This document shows positions 53,318 through 61,883 of a stretch of 64,000 nucleotides of DNA, piece by piece. Source of the stretch: Saccharopolyspora phatthalungensis (GTDB taxonomy: Bacteria; Actinomycetota; Actinomycetes; Mycobacteriales; Pseudonocardiaceae); assembly GCF_014203395.1 (NCBI RefSeq), contig NZ_JACHIW010000001.1:2728001-2792000 (forward strand), in the 5' to 3' direction. The notes below the pieces were generated by a model. The model ran no database searches, was not told the origin of the DNA, and was given only the letters and a program-made list of their open reading frames with translations. The translations under genes and the position numbers were made by a program. Positions within the stretch are counted from its first letter, which is position 1; each line of letters starts with the position of its first letter.

Positions 53318-55681
53318 CTCGCGTTCGTCATCGTGCACCTGCTGGTGGCCCTGACGCTCCCGTTCCTTGCCCGACGCAGCACCCGTGCCGCATTCCTTAC
53401 CGCCGCGGTCCCGCCCACCGCGGCGCTGGTGTGGGTGCTCGCGCAGGCAAAACCGGTGCTGGCCGGGCAGGTGATCACCGAGACGGTCGCGTGGGCGCCG
53501 TTGATCGGTTTGGAGTTCAGCTTCCGGCTGGATTCGCTCGCGCTGCTGATGACCGTGCTGGTGGCCGGGATTGGCGCATTGGTGCTGGTCTACTCCGACG
53601 CGTACTTCAGCCGGGGCGGCGGTGACGCGAGGCGCTCCGCACCGCTGCTGCTGGCCTTTGCCGGCGCGATGCTCGGGCTGGTCTTCGCCGACGACCTGAT
53701 CACCGTCTACGTGTTCTGGGAACTGACCACGATCTGCTCGTTCCTGCTCGTCGGGCAGGCCGGGATCAGCCGCGAGTCGCGGCGCTCGGCGCTACAGGCG
53801 CTGATGATCACCAGCCTCGGCGGGCTGGTGATGCTGCTCGGTTTCGTGGTGCTCGGTGAGACCGCGGGCACCTACCGGATCTCCGAGCTGATCGCGAACC
53901 CGCCCGGCGGCACCCCGGCCGCGGTGGCCGCGGTGTTGATCCTGGTGGGCGCGTTCACCAAGTCCGCGCAGCTGCCGTTCCACAACTGGCTGCCGGCGGC
54001 CATGGTGGCACCGACCCCGATCAGCGCTTACCTGCACGCCGCGTCGATGGTCAAGGCCGGTGTGTTCCTGGTGGCCCGGCTGGGACCGGTGTTTTCCGGG
54101 GTGCCGCAGTGGTGGTTGCCGGCCGTGGTGTTCGGCCTGGCCACCATGCTGCTGGGCGGCTGGCGGGCACTGCACGAGTACGACCTGAAAAAGCTGCTCG
54201 CCTACGGCACCGTCAGTCAGCTCGGCTTCCTGATGGTGCTGCTCGGCACCGGCACTTACACCGCCGCGATCGCCGGGGCCGCGATGTTGTTGGCGCACGG
54301 CCTGTTCAAGGCGACGCTATTCCTGGTCGTCGGCATCGTCGACCACCAGGCGGGCACGCGGGACATCCGGAAGCTGTCCGGGCTCGGCCGCCGGATGCCG
54401 TGGCTGGCGGCGATCGCGGTCCTAGGCGCGGCGTCGATGGCCGGGCTGCCGCCGATGCTCGGATTCCTCGGCAAGGAGGCGGCGTTCAGCGCCTTCCTCG
54501 GCGGTTCCGGGCCGGACCTGCTGGTGGACGCGGTGCTGGTGGTCGGCTCGATGCTGACCGTCGCCTACAGCCTGCGGTTGCTGTGGGGCGCCTTCGCGGA
54601 CAAGCACCAGCTTCCGCCGACCGACGCGAAACCGGCCGGTTTCGAGGCGCTGGTGCCCACTGCGTTGCCCGCGGTCGCGGGCCTCGTCCTGGGCATCGGC
54701 TACCCGATCGCCGACGAGCTCGCGAGTGCTTACGCCAGCGCCTTCCCGTTCGGCTTCGACCCGTATCACCTGGTGCTCTGGCACGGGTGGACGATGCCGC
54801 TGCTGCTGTCGGCGATCGCGGTGGCCGGTGGTGTGGCGCTGCACCTCGGCCGAGCGCGCATCACCGCGCTGCGCAACGGGATGCCGCGGCCGCTGGACGC
54901 GCAGCGCGGCTACGAGCGGATCATGGCGCTGCTGGAGCGGGTCGCGGTCGGGGTCACCGGTCGCCTGCAGGTCGGTTCGCTGCCCACCTACCTCGGCATC
55001 ATCCTGCTGACCGTGCTGGCGATTCCCGGCTCGGCGCTGGTGATCCGGGCCAGCGTGCCGGAAAACCTGCGCGGCTACGACAACCTGCTGCAAATCGGGC
55101 TGGGTGTCGTGGTGGTGGTCGCGGCGATCGCGGTGCTTCGCGCCCGGCGGCGGCTGACCGCGGTACTGCTGGTCGGTGTCGTGGGCTATGGCATCGGCGG
55201 ATTTTTCATCGTGGACGGTGGGCCGGATCTGGCGCTGGCGCAGTTCCTGGTCGAGACGCTGACGCTGGTGGCGTTCGTGTTCGTGCTGCGGCGCTTGCCG
55301 GTGCGCTTCACCCAGTCCGACAACCCGAAGGCGCTGCGGGTGCCCAAGGCGGTCATCGCCGGAGCGGCCGGGGTGTTCATCTCGCTGGCCGCGGTCATCT
55401 TCAGCGCGGCCCGGCAGGCGCCGCCGGAGGCCAGCGCCGACTTCATCGCCAACGCGGAGCAGGGCGCCGGCGCGACCAATGTGGTCAACGCGATCATCGT
55501 CGATTTCCGCGCCTTCGACACCGTCGGCGAGATCTCGGTGCTCGCCGTCGCGGCCACGGGCGTTGCCAGCCTGGTCCTGGCCTCGCGACACGAACGCCGG
55601 AAACGCAGCACCCGCGTCGCGCCGCCGGCGCGGGTCAAAACCCCGGCCCTGGCCAAGCAGCAGGAGGAGGTGCGCGAATGA
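53315..55681 (+). CDS. mrpA: Na+/H+ antiporter subunit MrpA
   Basis: A 788-residue membrane protein, the largest Mrp subunit, related to respiratory complex I NuoL. The antiporter core has the conserved FWELTTICSFLLVG (Glu) and GAFTKSAQLPFHNWLPAAM (Lys) helices. The C-terminal DUF4040/MrpB-like part includes FFIVDGGPDLALAQFLVETL. TTG 53315 is preferred for its ribosome-site spacing. It starts the complete seven-gene mrpABCDEFG operon, which exports Na+ in exchange for H+ for alkali and salt tolerance. Confidence 0.94.
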   Translation: MLAFVIVHLLVALTLPFLARRSTRAAFLTAAVPPTAALVWVLAQAKPVLAGQVITETVAWAPLIGLEFSFRLDSLALLMTVLVAGIGALVLVYSDAYFSRGGGDARRSAPLLLAFAGAMLGLVFADDLITVYVFWELTTICSFLLVGQAGISRESRRSALQALMITSLGGLVMLLGFVVLGETAGTYRISELIANPPGGTPAAVAAVLILVGAFTKSAQLPFHNWLPAAMVAPTPISAYLHAASMVKAGVFLVARLGPVFSGVPQWWLPAVVFGLATMLLGGWRALHEYDLKKLLAYGTVSQLGFLMVLLGTGTYTAAIAGAAMLLAHGLFKATLFLVVGIVDHQAGTRDIRKLSGLGRRMPWLAAIAVLGAASMAGLPPMLGFLGKEAAFSAFLGGSGPDLLVDAVLVVGSMLTVAYSLRLLWGAFADKHQLPPTDAKPAGFEALVPTALPAVAGLVLGIGYPIADELASAYASAFPFGFDPYHLVLWHGWTMPLLLSAIAVAGGVALHLGRARITALRNGMPRPLDAQRGYERIMALLERVAVGVTGRLQVGSLPTYLGIILLTVLAIPGSALVIRASVPENLRGYDNLLQIGLGVVVVVAAIAVLRARRRLTAVLLVGVVGYGIGGFFIVDGGPDLALAQFLVETLTLVAFVFVLRRLPVRFTQSDNPKALRVPKAVIAGAAGVFISLAAVIFSAARQAPPEASADFIANAEQGAGATNVVNAIIVDFRAFDTVGEISVLAVAATGVASLVLASRHERRKRSTRVAPPARVKTPALAKQQEEVRE

Positions 55682-56223
55682 CATCGCCGACGAAGCCCAA
55701 GCCGTCCTGGACCAACTGGGACGCCCCGACCGAACGCTGGCTGCTGTCGGGGTTTCCCCGCGACGGCATGCAGCGCACTGTGCTGCTGGAACTGGCTTCC
55801 CGGATTGTGTTCCCGACGGTGCTGGTGCTGTCGATCTACCTGCTGTTCGCCGGTCACGACCGGGCCGGCGGCGGCTTCAGTGGCGGACTGGTCGCCGGGC
55901 AGGCGTTCCTGCTGCGCTACCTGGCCGGTGGCCGCATGGACGACAGCGCCATCGTGTCCATGCGACCGCCGGTGCTCATCGGGCTCGGCCTGACCATCGC
56001 GACCGGCTCCGCGTTCCTGCCGCTGCTCTTCGGCGGCCAGATCTTGGAGACCGCGATCTACAAGTTCGCCGTGCCCCCGCTCGGCGAGATCAAGCTCGTC
56101 ACCAGCGTGCTGCTGGACAGCGGGGTGTACCTGCTGATCGTCGGCGTGGTGCTGGACCTGCTGCGCACCCTCGGCTCGGGCATCGAAGCCGACGCCGACG
56201 CGGCGGCCAGGGGGCAGCGATGA
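55678..56223 (+). CDS. mrpB: Na+/H+ antiporter subunit MrpB
   Basis: A 181-residue protein whose ATG 55678 overlaps the mrpA stop. After a 45-residue polar lead come four membrane helices with the MnhB signature: YLLFAGHDRAGGGFSGGLVAGQAFLLRYLAGG (about residues 54-85). It is needed for Mrp complex assembly. The N-terminal lead is longer than in Bacillus MrpB. Confidence 0.92.
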   Translation: MTSPTKPKPSWTNWDAPTERWLLSGFPRDGMQRTVLLELASRIVFPTVLVLSIYLLFAGHDRAGGGFSGGLVAGQAFLLRYLAGGRMDDSAIVSMRPPVLIGLGLTIATGSAFLPLLFGGQILETAIYKFAVPPLGEIKLVTSVLLDSGVYLLIVGVVLDLLRTLGSGIEADADAAARGQR

Positions 56224-56651
56224 CGATCAACCTGGCGATGGCGGTAGTGCTCGCCGTGCTGTACTCGGTCGGCTTCTACCTGCTGATGCAGCGCTCGTTG
56301 ATGCGGATCCTGCTGGGCATCGTGATCCTCGGGCACGGCTCGAACCTGCTGCTGCAGACCGCCGGCGGCCCGCCCGGCCGGGCCGCGATGATCGGCACCA
56401 CCTCGCCCGGAGAAATGGCCGACCCGCTGCCGCAGGCAATGGCGCTCACCGCGATCGTGATCACCTTCGCACTGACCACCTTCCTGCTGGCGCTGGCCTA
56501 CCGGTCCTGGACGTTGCTCGGTCACGACGAGGTCCGCGACGACGTGGAGGACCGGCGTATCCAGCGCCTGGAACGCCGCCTGGCGGAGTCCGAAGAGGAC
56601 AGCACCGAAGAACTGGCGAAGGAGGCTCGCGGATTGGAAACGGAACGGTGA
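56220..56651 (+). CDS. mrpC: Na+/H+ antiporter subunit MrpC
   Basis: A 143-residue NuoK-like protein from ATG 56220, which overlaps the mrpB stop. Three helices with the typical RILLGIVILGHGSNLLL and DPLPQAMALTAIVITFALT segments. An extra charged C-terminal tail of about 40 residues (coiled-coil-like, RRIQRLERRLAESEED) is present. The stop is followed by a 221-bp non-coding insert instead of the usual overlap with mrpD. Confidence 0.93.
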   Translation: MTINLAMAVVLAVLYSVGFYLLMQRSLMRILLGIVILGHGSNLLLQTAGGPPGRAAMIGTTSPGEMADPLPQAMALTAIVITFALTTFLLALAYRSWTLLGHDEVRDDVEDRRIQRLERRLAESEEDSTEELAKEARGLETER

Positions 56652-56872
56652 CGTCAGGCAAGCGGCACAGCCGCTTTCAACCACCTATGCAGCTTGCACC
56701 GCCGCGGGTTCTCAGGCGGTGCCCACTCCGCAGGGTTCTCTGCGAGGACCTGCCCCGATGCCGTGTATCGGAAATACATAAGTCGGGGATCCCACAGCGA
56801 GGCGGGGTCTGAGATTCCGCTACCCGCACCGCTAAGCAAGCTAATCCTCGCGGATAAAAAGGAGGCTACGCA
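56652..56872. other. 221-bp insert between mrpC and mrpD with a possible antisense ORF
   Basis: An unusual gap inside an otherwise overlapping operon. It holds a hairpin AAGCGGC-aca-GCCGCTT (56660-56676) right after mrpC, and on the minus strand a 61-codon frame at 56654-56839 (LMYFRYTASGQVLAENPAEW). It ends with a new AAAGGAGG ribosome site for mrpD. It may be a small inserted element; reality of the antisense frame is uncertain. Confidence 0.4.
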
Positions 56873-58411
56873 GTGACGGTCCTGGTGGCTTTGCCCGTGT
56901 TGTTGCCGCTGGCCGCTGCCGGACTATCACTCGCGTTGGGCCGGTTCGCCGACCTCCAGCGCGTCCTCGGCCTCGTGGTGCTGGGCGCGATCATCGCCGA
57001 CGCCGCGGTGCTGCTGTACGTCGCGGACCGCCACGGCCCGGTGGTGCTGCAGATGGGCGCCTGGCCGGCGCCGTTCGGCATCACGCTGGTGGCCGACCGG
57101 CTTTCGGCGCTGTTGCTGGTGGTTTCGTCGGTGGTGACCTTCGCGGTGCTGATCTACTCGATCGGCCAGCGCATCACCGACTACGGTCGGCAGCGCTCCA
57201 GCACCACGTTCCACCCGATGTACCTGATGCTGTGCGCGGGCGTGTCGCTGGCCTACCTCACCGGCGACCTGTTCAACCTGTTCGTCGCCTTCGAGATCAT
57301 GCTGAGCTCGTCGTATGTGTTGATCACCCGCCGCACCACGGCCTCGCGGGTCCACGCGGGCATGACGTACACGATCGTCAGCCTGGCCTCGTCGCTGCTG
57401 TTCATCACGATGATCGCGCTGGTCTACGCCTCCACCGGTACGGTCAACCTGGCCGACCTGGGCGAGAAGGTGCACCACTTGCCGGACGGGCTGCAGATCG
57501 CGCTCGCGCTGCTGGTGGTGATCGTGTTCGGGGTGAAGGCCGCGATGGTGCCGCTGCACTTCTGGCTGCCGGACAGCTACCCGACCGCGCCCGCCCCGGT
57601 CACCGCGGTGTTCGCCGGGCTGCTGACCAAGGTCGGCATCTACGCGCTGATCCGCACCCAGACGCTGGTCTTCAGCCACCAGGAGAGCTGGAACCTGATG
57701 CTGGGCATCGCGGTAATCACCATGATCGTCGGCGCGCTGGGCGCGCTGGCCCAGAACGACCTCAACCGGCTGCTGTCATTCCTGCTGGTCAGCCACATCG
57801 GGTACATGCTGTTCGGGCTCGGCGTCTACGACGTGGCCGGGCTGACCGGTGTGATCCTCTACGTGGTGCACCACATCACCGTGCAGGCAACGTTGTTCCT
57901 GGTCAGCGGGTTGATCACGAGGCACACCGGTACCGTTGCCCTGACCCGGATGGGCGGGCTGGCGAAGGCCGCGCCGTTGATCGCCGTGCTGTTCGCACTG
58001 CCCGCGCTGAGCTTGGCCGGGGTGCCGCCGTTCTCCGGCTTCGTCGCCAAGCTGGCGCTGCTGCAGGCCGGTGTCGGGGCGGGCACCTGGACCGCCTACG
58101 CGGTGACCGGTGGGGCGGTGCTGACCAGCCTGCTCACCTTGTACGCGATGGCGCGGGTGTGGACGCGGGCGTTCTGGGGCCAGGTCAAGGCGCCGGAGCC
58201 GGACCCGGATCCCACCGACGAACTGGTCGTCGGCACGGCCACGTCGAACCGGCCGATGGTCGCCGCGACCGGCGTGCTGGTGGCGGCGAGCGTGGTGATC
58301 GCCCTGGTCGCCGGGCCGCTGGCCGACGTCAGCGGGCGGGCGGCGACCGATCTGATGCACAGCGAGACCTATCGGACGGCGGTGCTGGGAGGAGGTGTCG
58401 CCGGTGAGTGA
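56873..58411 (+). CDS. mrpD: Na+/H+ antiporter subunit MrpD
   Basis: A 512-residue NuoN/NuoM-like membrane protein from GTG 56873, with AAAGGAGG seven bases upstream. The proton-channel helices carry the conserved FVAFEIMLSSSYVL (Glu) and FGVKAAMVPLHFWLPDSYP (Lys) motifs. About 14 membrane spans are visible. It works with MrpA in ion exchange. It overlaps mrpE by 8 bp. Confidence 0.95.
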   Translation: MTVLVALPVLLPLAAAGLSLALGRFADLQRVLGLVVLGAIIADAAVLLYVADRHGPVVLQMGAWPAPFGITLVADRLSALLLVVSSVVTFAVLIYSIGQRITDYGRQRSSTTFHPMYLMLCAGVSLAYLTGDLFNLFVAFEIMLSSSYVLITRRTTASRVHAGMTYTIVSLASSLLFITMIALVYASTGTVNLADLGEKVHHLPDGLQIALALLVVIVFGVKAAMVPLHFWLPDSYPTAPAPVTAVFAGLLTKVGIYALIRTQTLVFSHQESWNLMLGIAVITMIVGALGALAQNDLNRLLSFLLVSHIGYMLFGLGVYDVAGLTGVILYVVHHITVQATLFLVSGLITRHTGTVALTRMGGLAKAAPLIAVLFALPALSLAGVPPFSGFVAKLALLQAGVGAGTWTAYAVTGGAVLTSLLTLYAMARVWTRAFWGQVKAPEPDPDPTDELVVGTATSNRPMVAATGVLVAASVVIALVAGPLADVSGRAATDLMHSETYRTAVLGGGVAGE

Positions 58412-58949
58412 GCAGGCGATCGGCCGGCGGCTGCTGCGTCGGCTGCCGCTGGTGGCCTGGCTGACCCTGGTCTGGGTGATGCTGTGGGGCACCTTCGACC
58501 TCGGGACGCTGTTCTTCGGCCTGGTGGTGGCCCTGCTGGTGTCCACCGTGTTTCCGCTGCCGGCGATCCAGACCTGCATCGTGGTGCGGCCGTTGCGGCT
58601 GCTCCAGTTGGTCGCCTACCTGGCCTGGGACCTGGTGAGCTCCACGCTGCGGGTGTCCTGGCAAGCGGTGCGGTACGGGCCGAACGCGAAGTCGGGCATC
58701 GTCGCGGTGACATTGCGGACCGACTCCGACCACCTCACCGCGATGGTCGCCAACGCGGTGTCGCTGGCGCCGGGCAAGTTCGTCCTGCAGATCGACCGGG
58801 CCAACCGGATCTGCTACGTCTACGCGCTCGGCATGCGCCCCGACGACGTCGAATCCGTGCGGCGCGACGTGCTGGCGCTGGAGCGGCGGGTGGTGCAGGC
58901 GGTCGGCTCGGCCAACGCGGTGGCGTTGGTGACCGGACGGGAGGGTTGA
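58404..58949 (+). CDS. mrpE: Na+/H+ antiporter subunit MrpE
   Basis: A 181-residue protein. GTG 58404 is chosen because GGAGGAGG lies eight bases upstream; the frame is open a little further. Two N-terminal helices are followed by a cytoplasmic domain with the family segment GIVAVTLRTDSDHLTAMVAN and LAPGKFVLQIDR, ending in a VRRDVLALERRVVQAVG helix. Normal length for MrpE. Confidence 0.92.
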   Translation: MSEQAIGRRLLRRLPLVAWLTLVWVMLWGTFDLGTLFFGLVVALLVSTVFPLPAIQTCIVVRPLRLLQLVAYLAWDLVSSTLRVSWQAVRYGPNAKSGIVAVTLRTDSDHLTAMVANAVSLAPGKFVLQIDRANRICYVYALGMRPDDVESVRRDVLALERRVVQAVGSANAVALVTGREG

Positions 58950-58951
58950 GC

Positions 58952-59218
58952 GTGGCCTGGGTTTTCCTGGTGACCTTCGGTCTGCTGGTCGCGGCCGGTC
59001 TGCTGGTGGTTGTCCGGCTGCTGCGCGGCCGGACGACGCTGGACCGGATCGTGTCGGTCGACGTGTTCGTCACCCTGATCGTCGCGGCGACCTGCGTCGC
59101 CATGGGTTGGCAGGGCGACGGCTCGAACATCGCGTTGCTGGCCGCGTTCGCCTTGCTGGCGTTCATCGGTTCGGTCAGCGCGGCGCGGTTGATCGAGAAG
59201 AAGGAGCCGTACCGATGA
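58952..59218 (+). CDS. mrpF: Na+/H+ antiporter subunit MrpF
   Basis: An 88-residue protein from GTG 58952, 2 bp after mrpE. Three hydrophobic helices and the MrpF-type RGRTTLDRIVSVDVFVTLIV segment (with the conserved DR and D) are present. Its stop overlaps mrpG. Confidence 0.9.
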   Translation: MAWVFLVTFGLLVAAGLLVVVRLLRGRTTLDRIVSVDVFVTLIVAATCVAMGWQGDGSNIALLAAFALLAFIGSVSAARLIEKKEPYR

Positions 59219-59562
59219 GCTGGCTAGACGTGTTCTCGGCGGTGTGTCTGATCAGCGGCGCGCTGTCTTGCCTGCTCGGCGCGATCGGATTGCTGAGCTT
59301 CCCGGATGTGGCCGCCCGGCTGCAGGCGGCGACCAAGCCGCAGACCCTGGGCCTGATCCTGATCCTGATCGGCACCGCGGTGCAGCTCGACTTCGTTTAC
59401 GCCTCGGGGCTGATCCTGGTCGGGCTGTTCCAGATGCTCACCGCGCCGGTGCTGGCGCAGCTTGTCGGCCGGGCGGCATACCGCGCGGACAGCATCGACC
59501 GGGAGACGCTGGTGGTGGACGAACTCGGCGACCGCATCGAAAGGGAGCAGCGTGTTCGCTGA
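59215..59562 (+). CDS. mrpG: Na+/H+ antiporter subunit MrpG
   Basis: A 115-residue protein from ATG 59215, overlapping the mrpF stop. Three helices with the MrpG signature GLLSFPDVAARLQAATKPQTLG (about residues 24-45). It ends the mrp operon. A polar tail of about 30 residues follows the last helix. Confidence 0.92.
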   Translation: MSWLDVFSAVCLISGALSCLLGAIGLLSFPDVAARLQAATKPQTLGLILILIGTAVQLDFVYASGLILVGLFQMLTAPVLAQLVGRAAYRADSIDRETLVVDELGDRIEREQRVR

Positions 59563-59739
59563 ACCGGGTGACGATATTCACGCGTATTCCGCTGGGATTG
59601 CCCTTTTGTACTGGGCCGATCCGGCACAACCCGCACATACCTGGTCACTCTGGGCGTCGAATATGATCAAATGGACCTGCACGAGTGACCACGGACGTGT
59701 GTGGTCGATGGGTGTGGCGTAGAAGGGTGTGGAGCCATC

Positions 59740-60006
59740 GTGTGGCGGACCGGCCGCGTGCTCGCGGGTCTTGCGATCGGGTTGTTCCTCTTGTTCACCC
59801 CGCCAGCGCTGGCGGACGAGGCCGCACCCCCCGTCGCCTCGGTGACGGTGCAGGCCCAGGACCCGGGCCAGCCGCCCGCGCATCGGCCGGTCGACGAGCG
59901 GCAGCGGCTTGCCATCGGGACCACCGGAGTCGTGTTGATCGGGCTGGTGTTGTTATCCCGGAAGCTGCGGAAGAAACCGGTCTTCTTCGTCAAGTGGAAG
60001 AAGTAG
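59740..60006 (+). CDS. Small exported membrane protein of unknown function
   Basis: An 88-residue protein; GTG 59740 follows GGAG at proper spacing. It has a signal peptide or first helix (VLAGLAIGLFLLFTPPALADE), a Pro-rich linker, a second helix (LAIGTTGVVLIGLVLLSRKL) and a basic tail (RKKPVFFVKWKK). No family is recognised. It is not coupled to mrpG (177-bp gap). Confidence 0.65.
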   Translation: MWRTGRVLAGLAIGLFLLFTPPALADEAAPPVASVTVQAQDPGQPPAHRPVDERQRLAIGTTGVVLIGLVLLSRKLRKKPVFFVKWKK

Positions 60007-60096
60007 TCGGCGAGAAAGAACCGGCAGGGTGGTCGGTTTTTTGCGAAACAATTTCCGTGATATTTCCCGCTATGGACTAGACCTAGCGCCGAACCT

Positions 60097-60369
60097 GTGG
60101 GATTTTCACAACTGAACTGCGTGCGCGGACCCGTTCGCCTGGACAACGACGGCTCCAGCGCGCCGCGATGGGGCAATGAGCAGCCCCCCATAGACGTGGG
60201 CTGGCACCGGGAAGCCCCCCGACCGGTGCCGGCCCACACCTTCGTCCGGAGGACGCACGGCTGGGCCGCGCAGGTGGTCACCCAGCGGCAGTTCAGACAT
60301 CGCGTCGAGGGGCATGACCTGCACGGCATCGGGACAGACCCAGCGGAGGCGGAAGAGCCCCGCGAGTGA
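60097..60369 (+). CDS. Possible hypothetical protein of 90 residues
   Basis: A GTG-initiated frame in a 600-bp gap. Codons 12 onward have strong third-position GC bias, and the sequence is rich in His, Arg and Trp (GWHREAPRPVPAHTF, RRTHGWAAQVVTQRQFRHR). No ribosome site or family is visible. It may be a small real gene or a chance frame. Confidence 0.3.
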   Translation: MGFSQLNCVRGPVRLDNDGSSAPRWGNEQPPIDVGWHREAPRPVPAHTFVRRTHGWAAQVVTQRQFRHRVEGHDLHGIGTDPAEAEEPRE

Positions 60370-60626
60370 TCGACCTGTGGTAGAAAGCGGCGCCGTCGCG
60401 TTCTGCACGCTGCCATGAAGCCCGACTCGCGCGCGTGACTCACCACACTCGACCTGATTCATTCAATCGGCCGCGCGAAGAATAGGTGAATCGACATAGG
60501 TCGAGCTCGAATTCTTCGTTCCTGCTGAATCGGAACCACCCGTTCGTCGCAGTGTGGCGACCGGTGAGCTCCCGGCCGCACACTGACCGCCGCGCCCCGA
60601 GCCCAGATGATGCAGGATGGGCTCAA

Positions 60627-61883
60627 ATGAGTACTACCCCGAACTCGTACCGCGATGACAACCGTTCCGCTGCGGCCCACGCCCACTGCCGCGCCTCGGT
60701 TCAGCGCCACGAGTCGGAGCTGGTCGCCCTGTCTCGCGGCATCCACGCCGAGCCGGAGCTGGCATTCGCCGAGCATCGCAGCGCCGCCAAGGTCGCGGAC
60801 CTGCTCGGTCGGCACGGCTTCGCCGTTCGGACTCCGGTCGCCGAGCTGGACACCGCCCTGGTCGCCGAGTCCGGTAGCGGTGAGTTGGTCGTCGGCATCT
60901 GCGCTGAGTACGACGCCCTCCCCGAGGTGGGGCACGCCTGCGGGCACAACGTGATCGCCGCGGCCAGTGTCGGTGCCGCGCTCGCGCTGGCGGAAATCGC
61001 TGATGATCTTGGCATCACGGTGCGGCTGCTCGGGACTCCGGCGGAGGAGACCGGCGGCGGCAAGGTGCTCATGCTCAGGCACGGCGTCTTCGACGACGTC
61101 GCCTTGGCGATGATGGTGCACCCAGGTCCGGAAGAGATCTGCCGCCCTGCATCGCTGGCCATCACCGACCTCGAAGTCCGGTACACCGGGCGCGCGGCGC
61201 ACGCCGCCTCGGCTCCGCAGCTCGGCCGCAACGCGGCCGACGCGCTGACGGTCGCGCAGGTCTCCATCGCCCTATTGCGCCAGCACCTGGAGCCGCGGCA
61301 GATGGTGCACGGTATCGTTACGGCAGGTGGCGCGGCGCCGAACATCGTTCCCGCGCACACTGCGGCGGTCTACAACCTGCGTGCTGCTGAAGCACGCTCC
61401 CTGCAGCGCCTGGAGAACCGCATTCGGGCCTGCTTCGAGGCGGGTGCGACGGCGACCGGATGTGAGCACGAAGTTGTGCAAATCTCCCCGGTCTACGCGG
61501 AGCTGAACACCGATGGGTGGCTGTCGGAGGCGTACCGCCGCGCGATCACCGAGCTCGGGCGCGAACCGCTCGACCGGGGCGAAGAGCAGGGCCGGGTCAT
61601 CGGCAGCACCGACATGGGCAACGTGACCCAGGTCTTGCCCGCGATCCATCCGATGATCGCGGTGGACTGCGGCGACGCGGTCAACCACCAGGCGGAGTTC
61701 GCCGCAGCCTGCGCGAACCCGGCCGCGGACCGCGCGGTGCTCGACGGGGCGGTGGCGATGGCCTGGACCGCAGTGGCCGCTGCTTTGGACGGCGCGCAAC
61801 GTGATCGCCTGCTGGCGGCCGTGCGTGACCGGTCCGGTCGAAGTTCGTCGGAAGAGTTCTGCGCGTCGGGAGGCGTGGCGTGA
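60627..61883 (+). CDS. M20-family amidohydrolase / carboxypeptidase (first of a pair)
   Basis: A 418-residue cytoplasmic metallohydrolase from ATG 60627. The metal site is seen in HACGHN (about residues 108-113) and TPAEETGGGK (about 140-149), with a dimerisation domain in the middle (EVRYTGRAAHAASAPQLGRNAADAL). The type resembles aminobenzoyl-glutamate or N-acyl amino acid hydrolases. The pairing with a second M20 gene by stop/start overlap suggests one pathway, substrate unknown. Confidence 0.88.
   Translation: MSTTPNSYRDDNRSAAAHAHCRASVQRHESELVALSRGIHAEPELAFAEHRSAAKVADLLGRHGFAVRTPVAELDTALVAESGSGELVVGICAEYDALPEVGHACGHNVIAAASVGAALALAEIADDLGITVRLLGTPAEETGGGKVLMLRHGVFDDVALAMMVHPGPEEICRPASLAITDLEVRYTGRAAHAASAPQLGRNAADALTVAQVSIALLRQHLEPRQMVHGIVTAGGAAPNIVPAHTAAVYNLRAAEARSLQRLENRIRACFEAGATATGCEHEVVQISPVYAELNTDGWLSEAYRRAITELGREPLDRGEEQGRVIGSTDMGNVTQVLPAIHPMIAVDCGDAVNHQAEFAAACANPAADRAVLDGAVAMAWTAVAAALDGAQRDRLLAAVRDRSGRSSSEEFCASGGVA

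Noticed and set aside
54422..55684. Minus-strand frame of 420 codons opposite mrpA
   Set aside because: Mirror of the mrpA membrane helices; Gln/Arg/His-rich with no motif.
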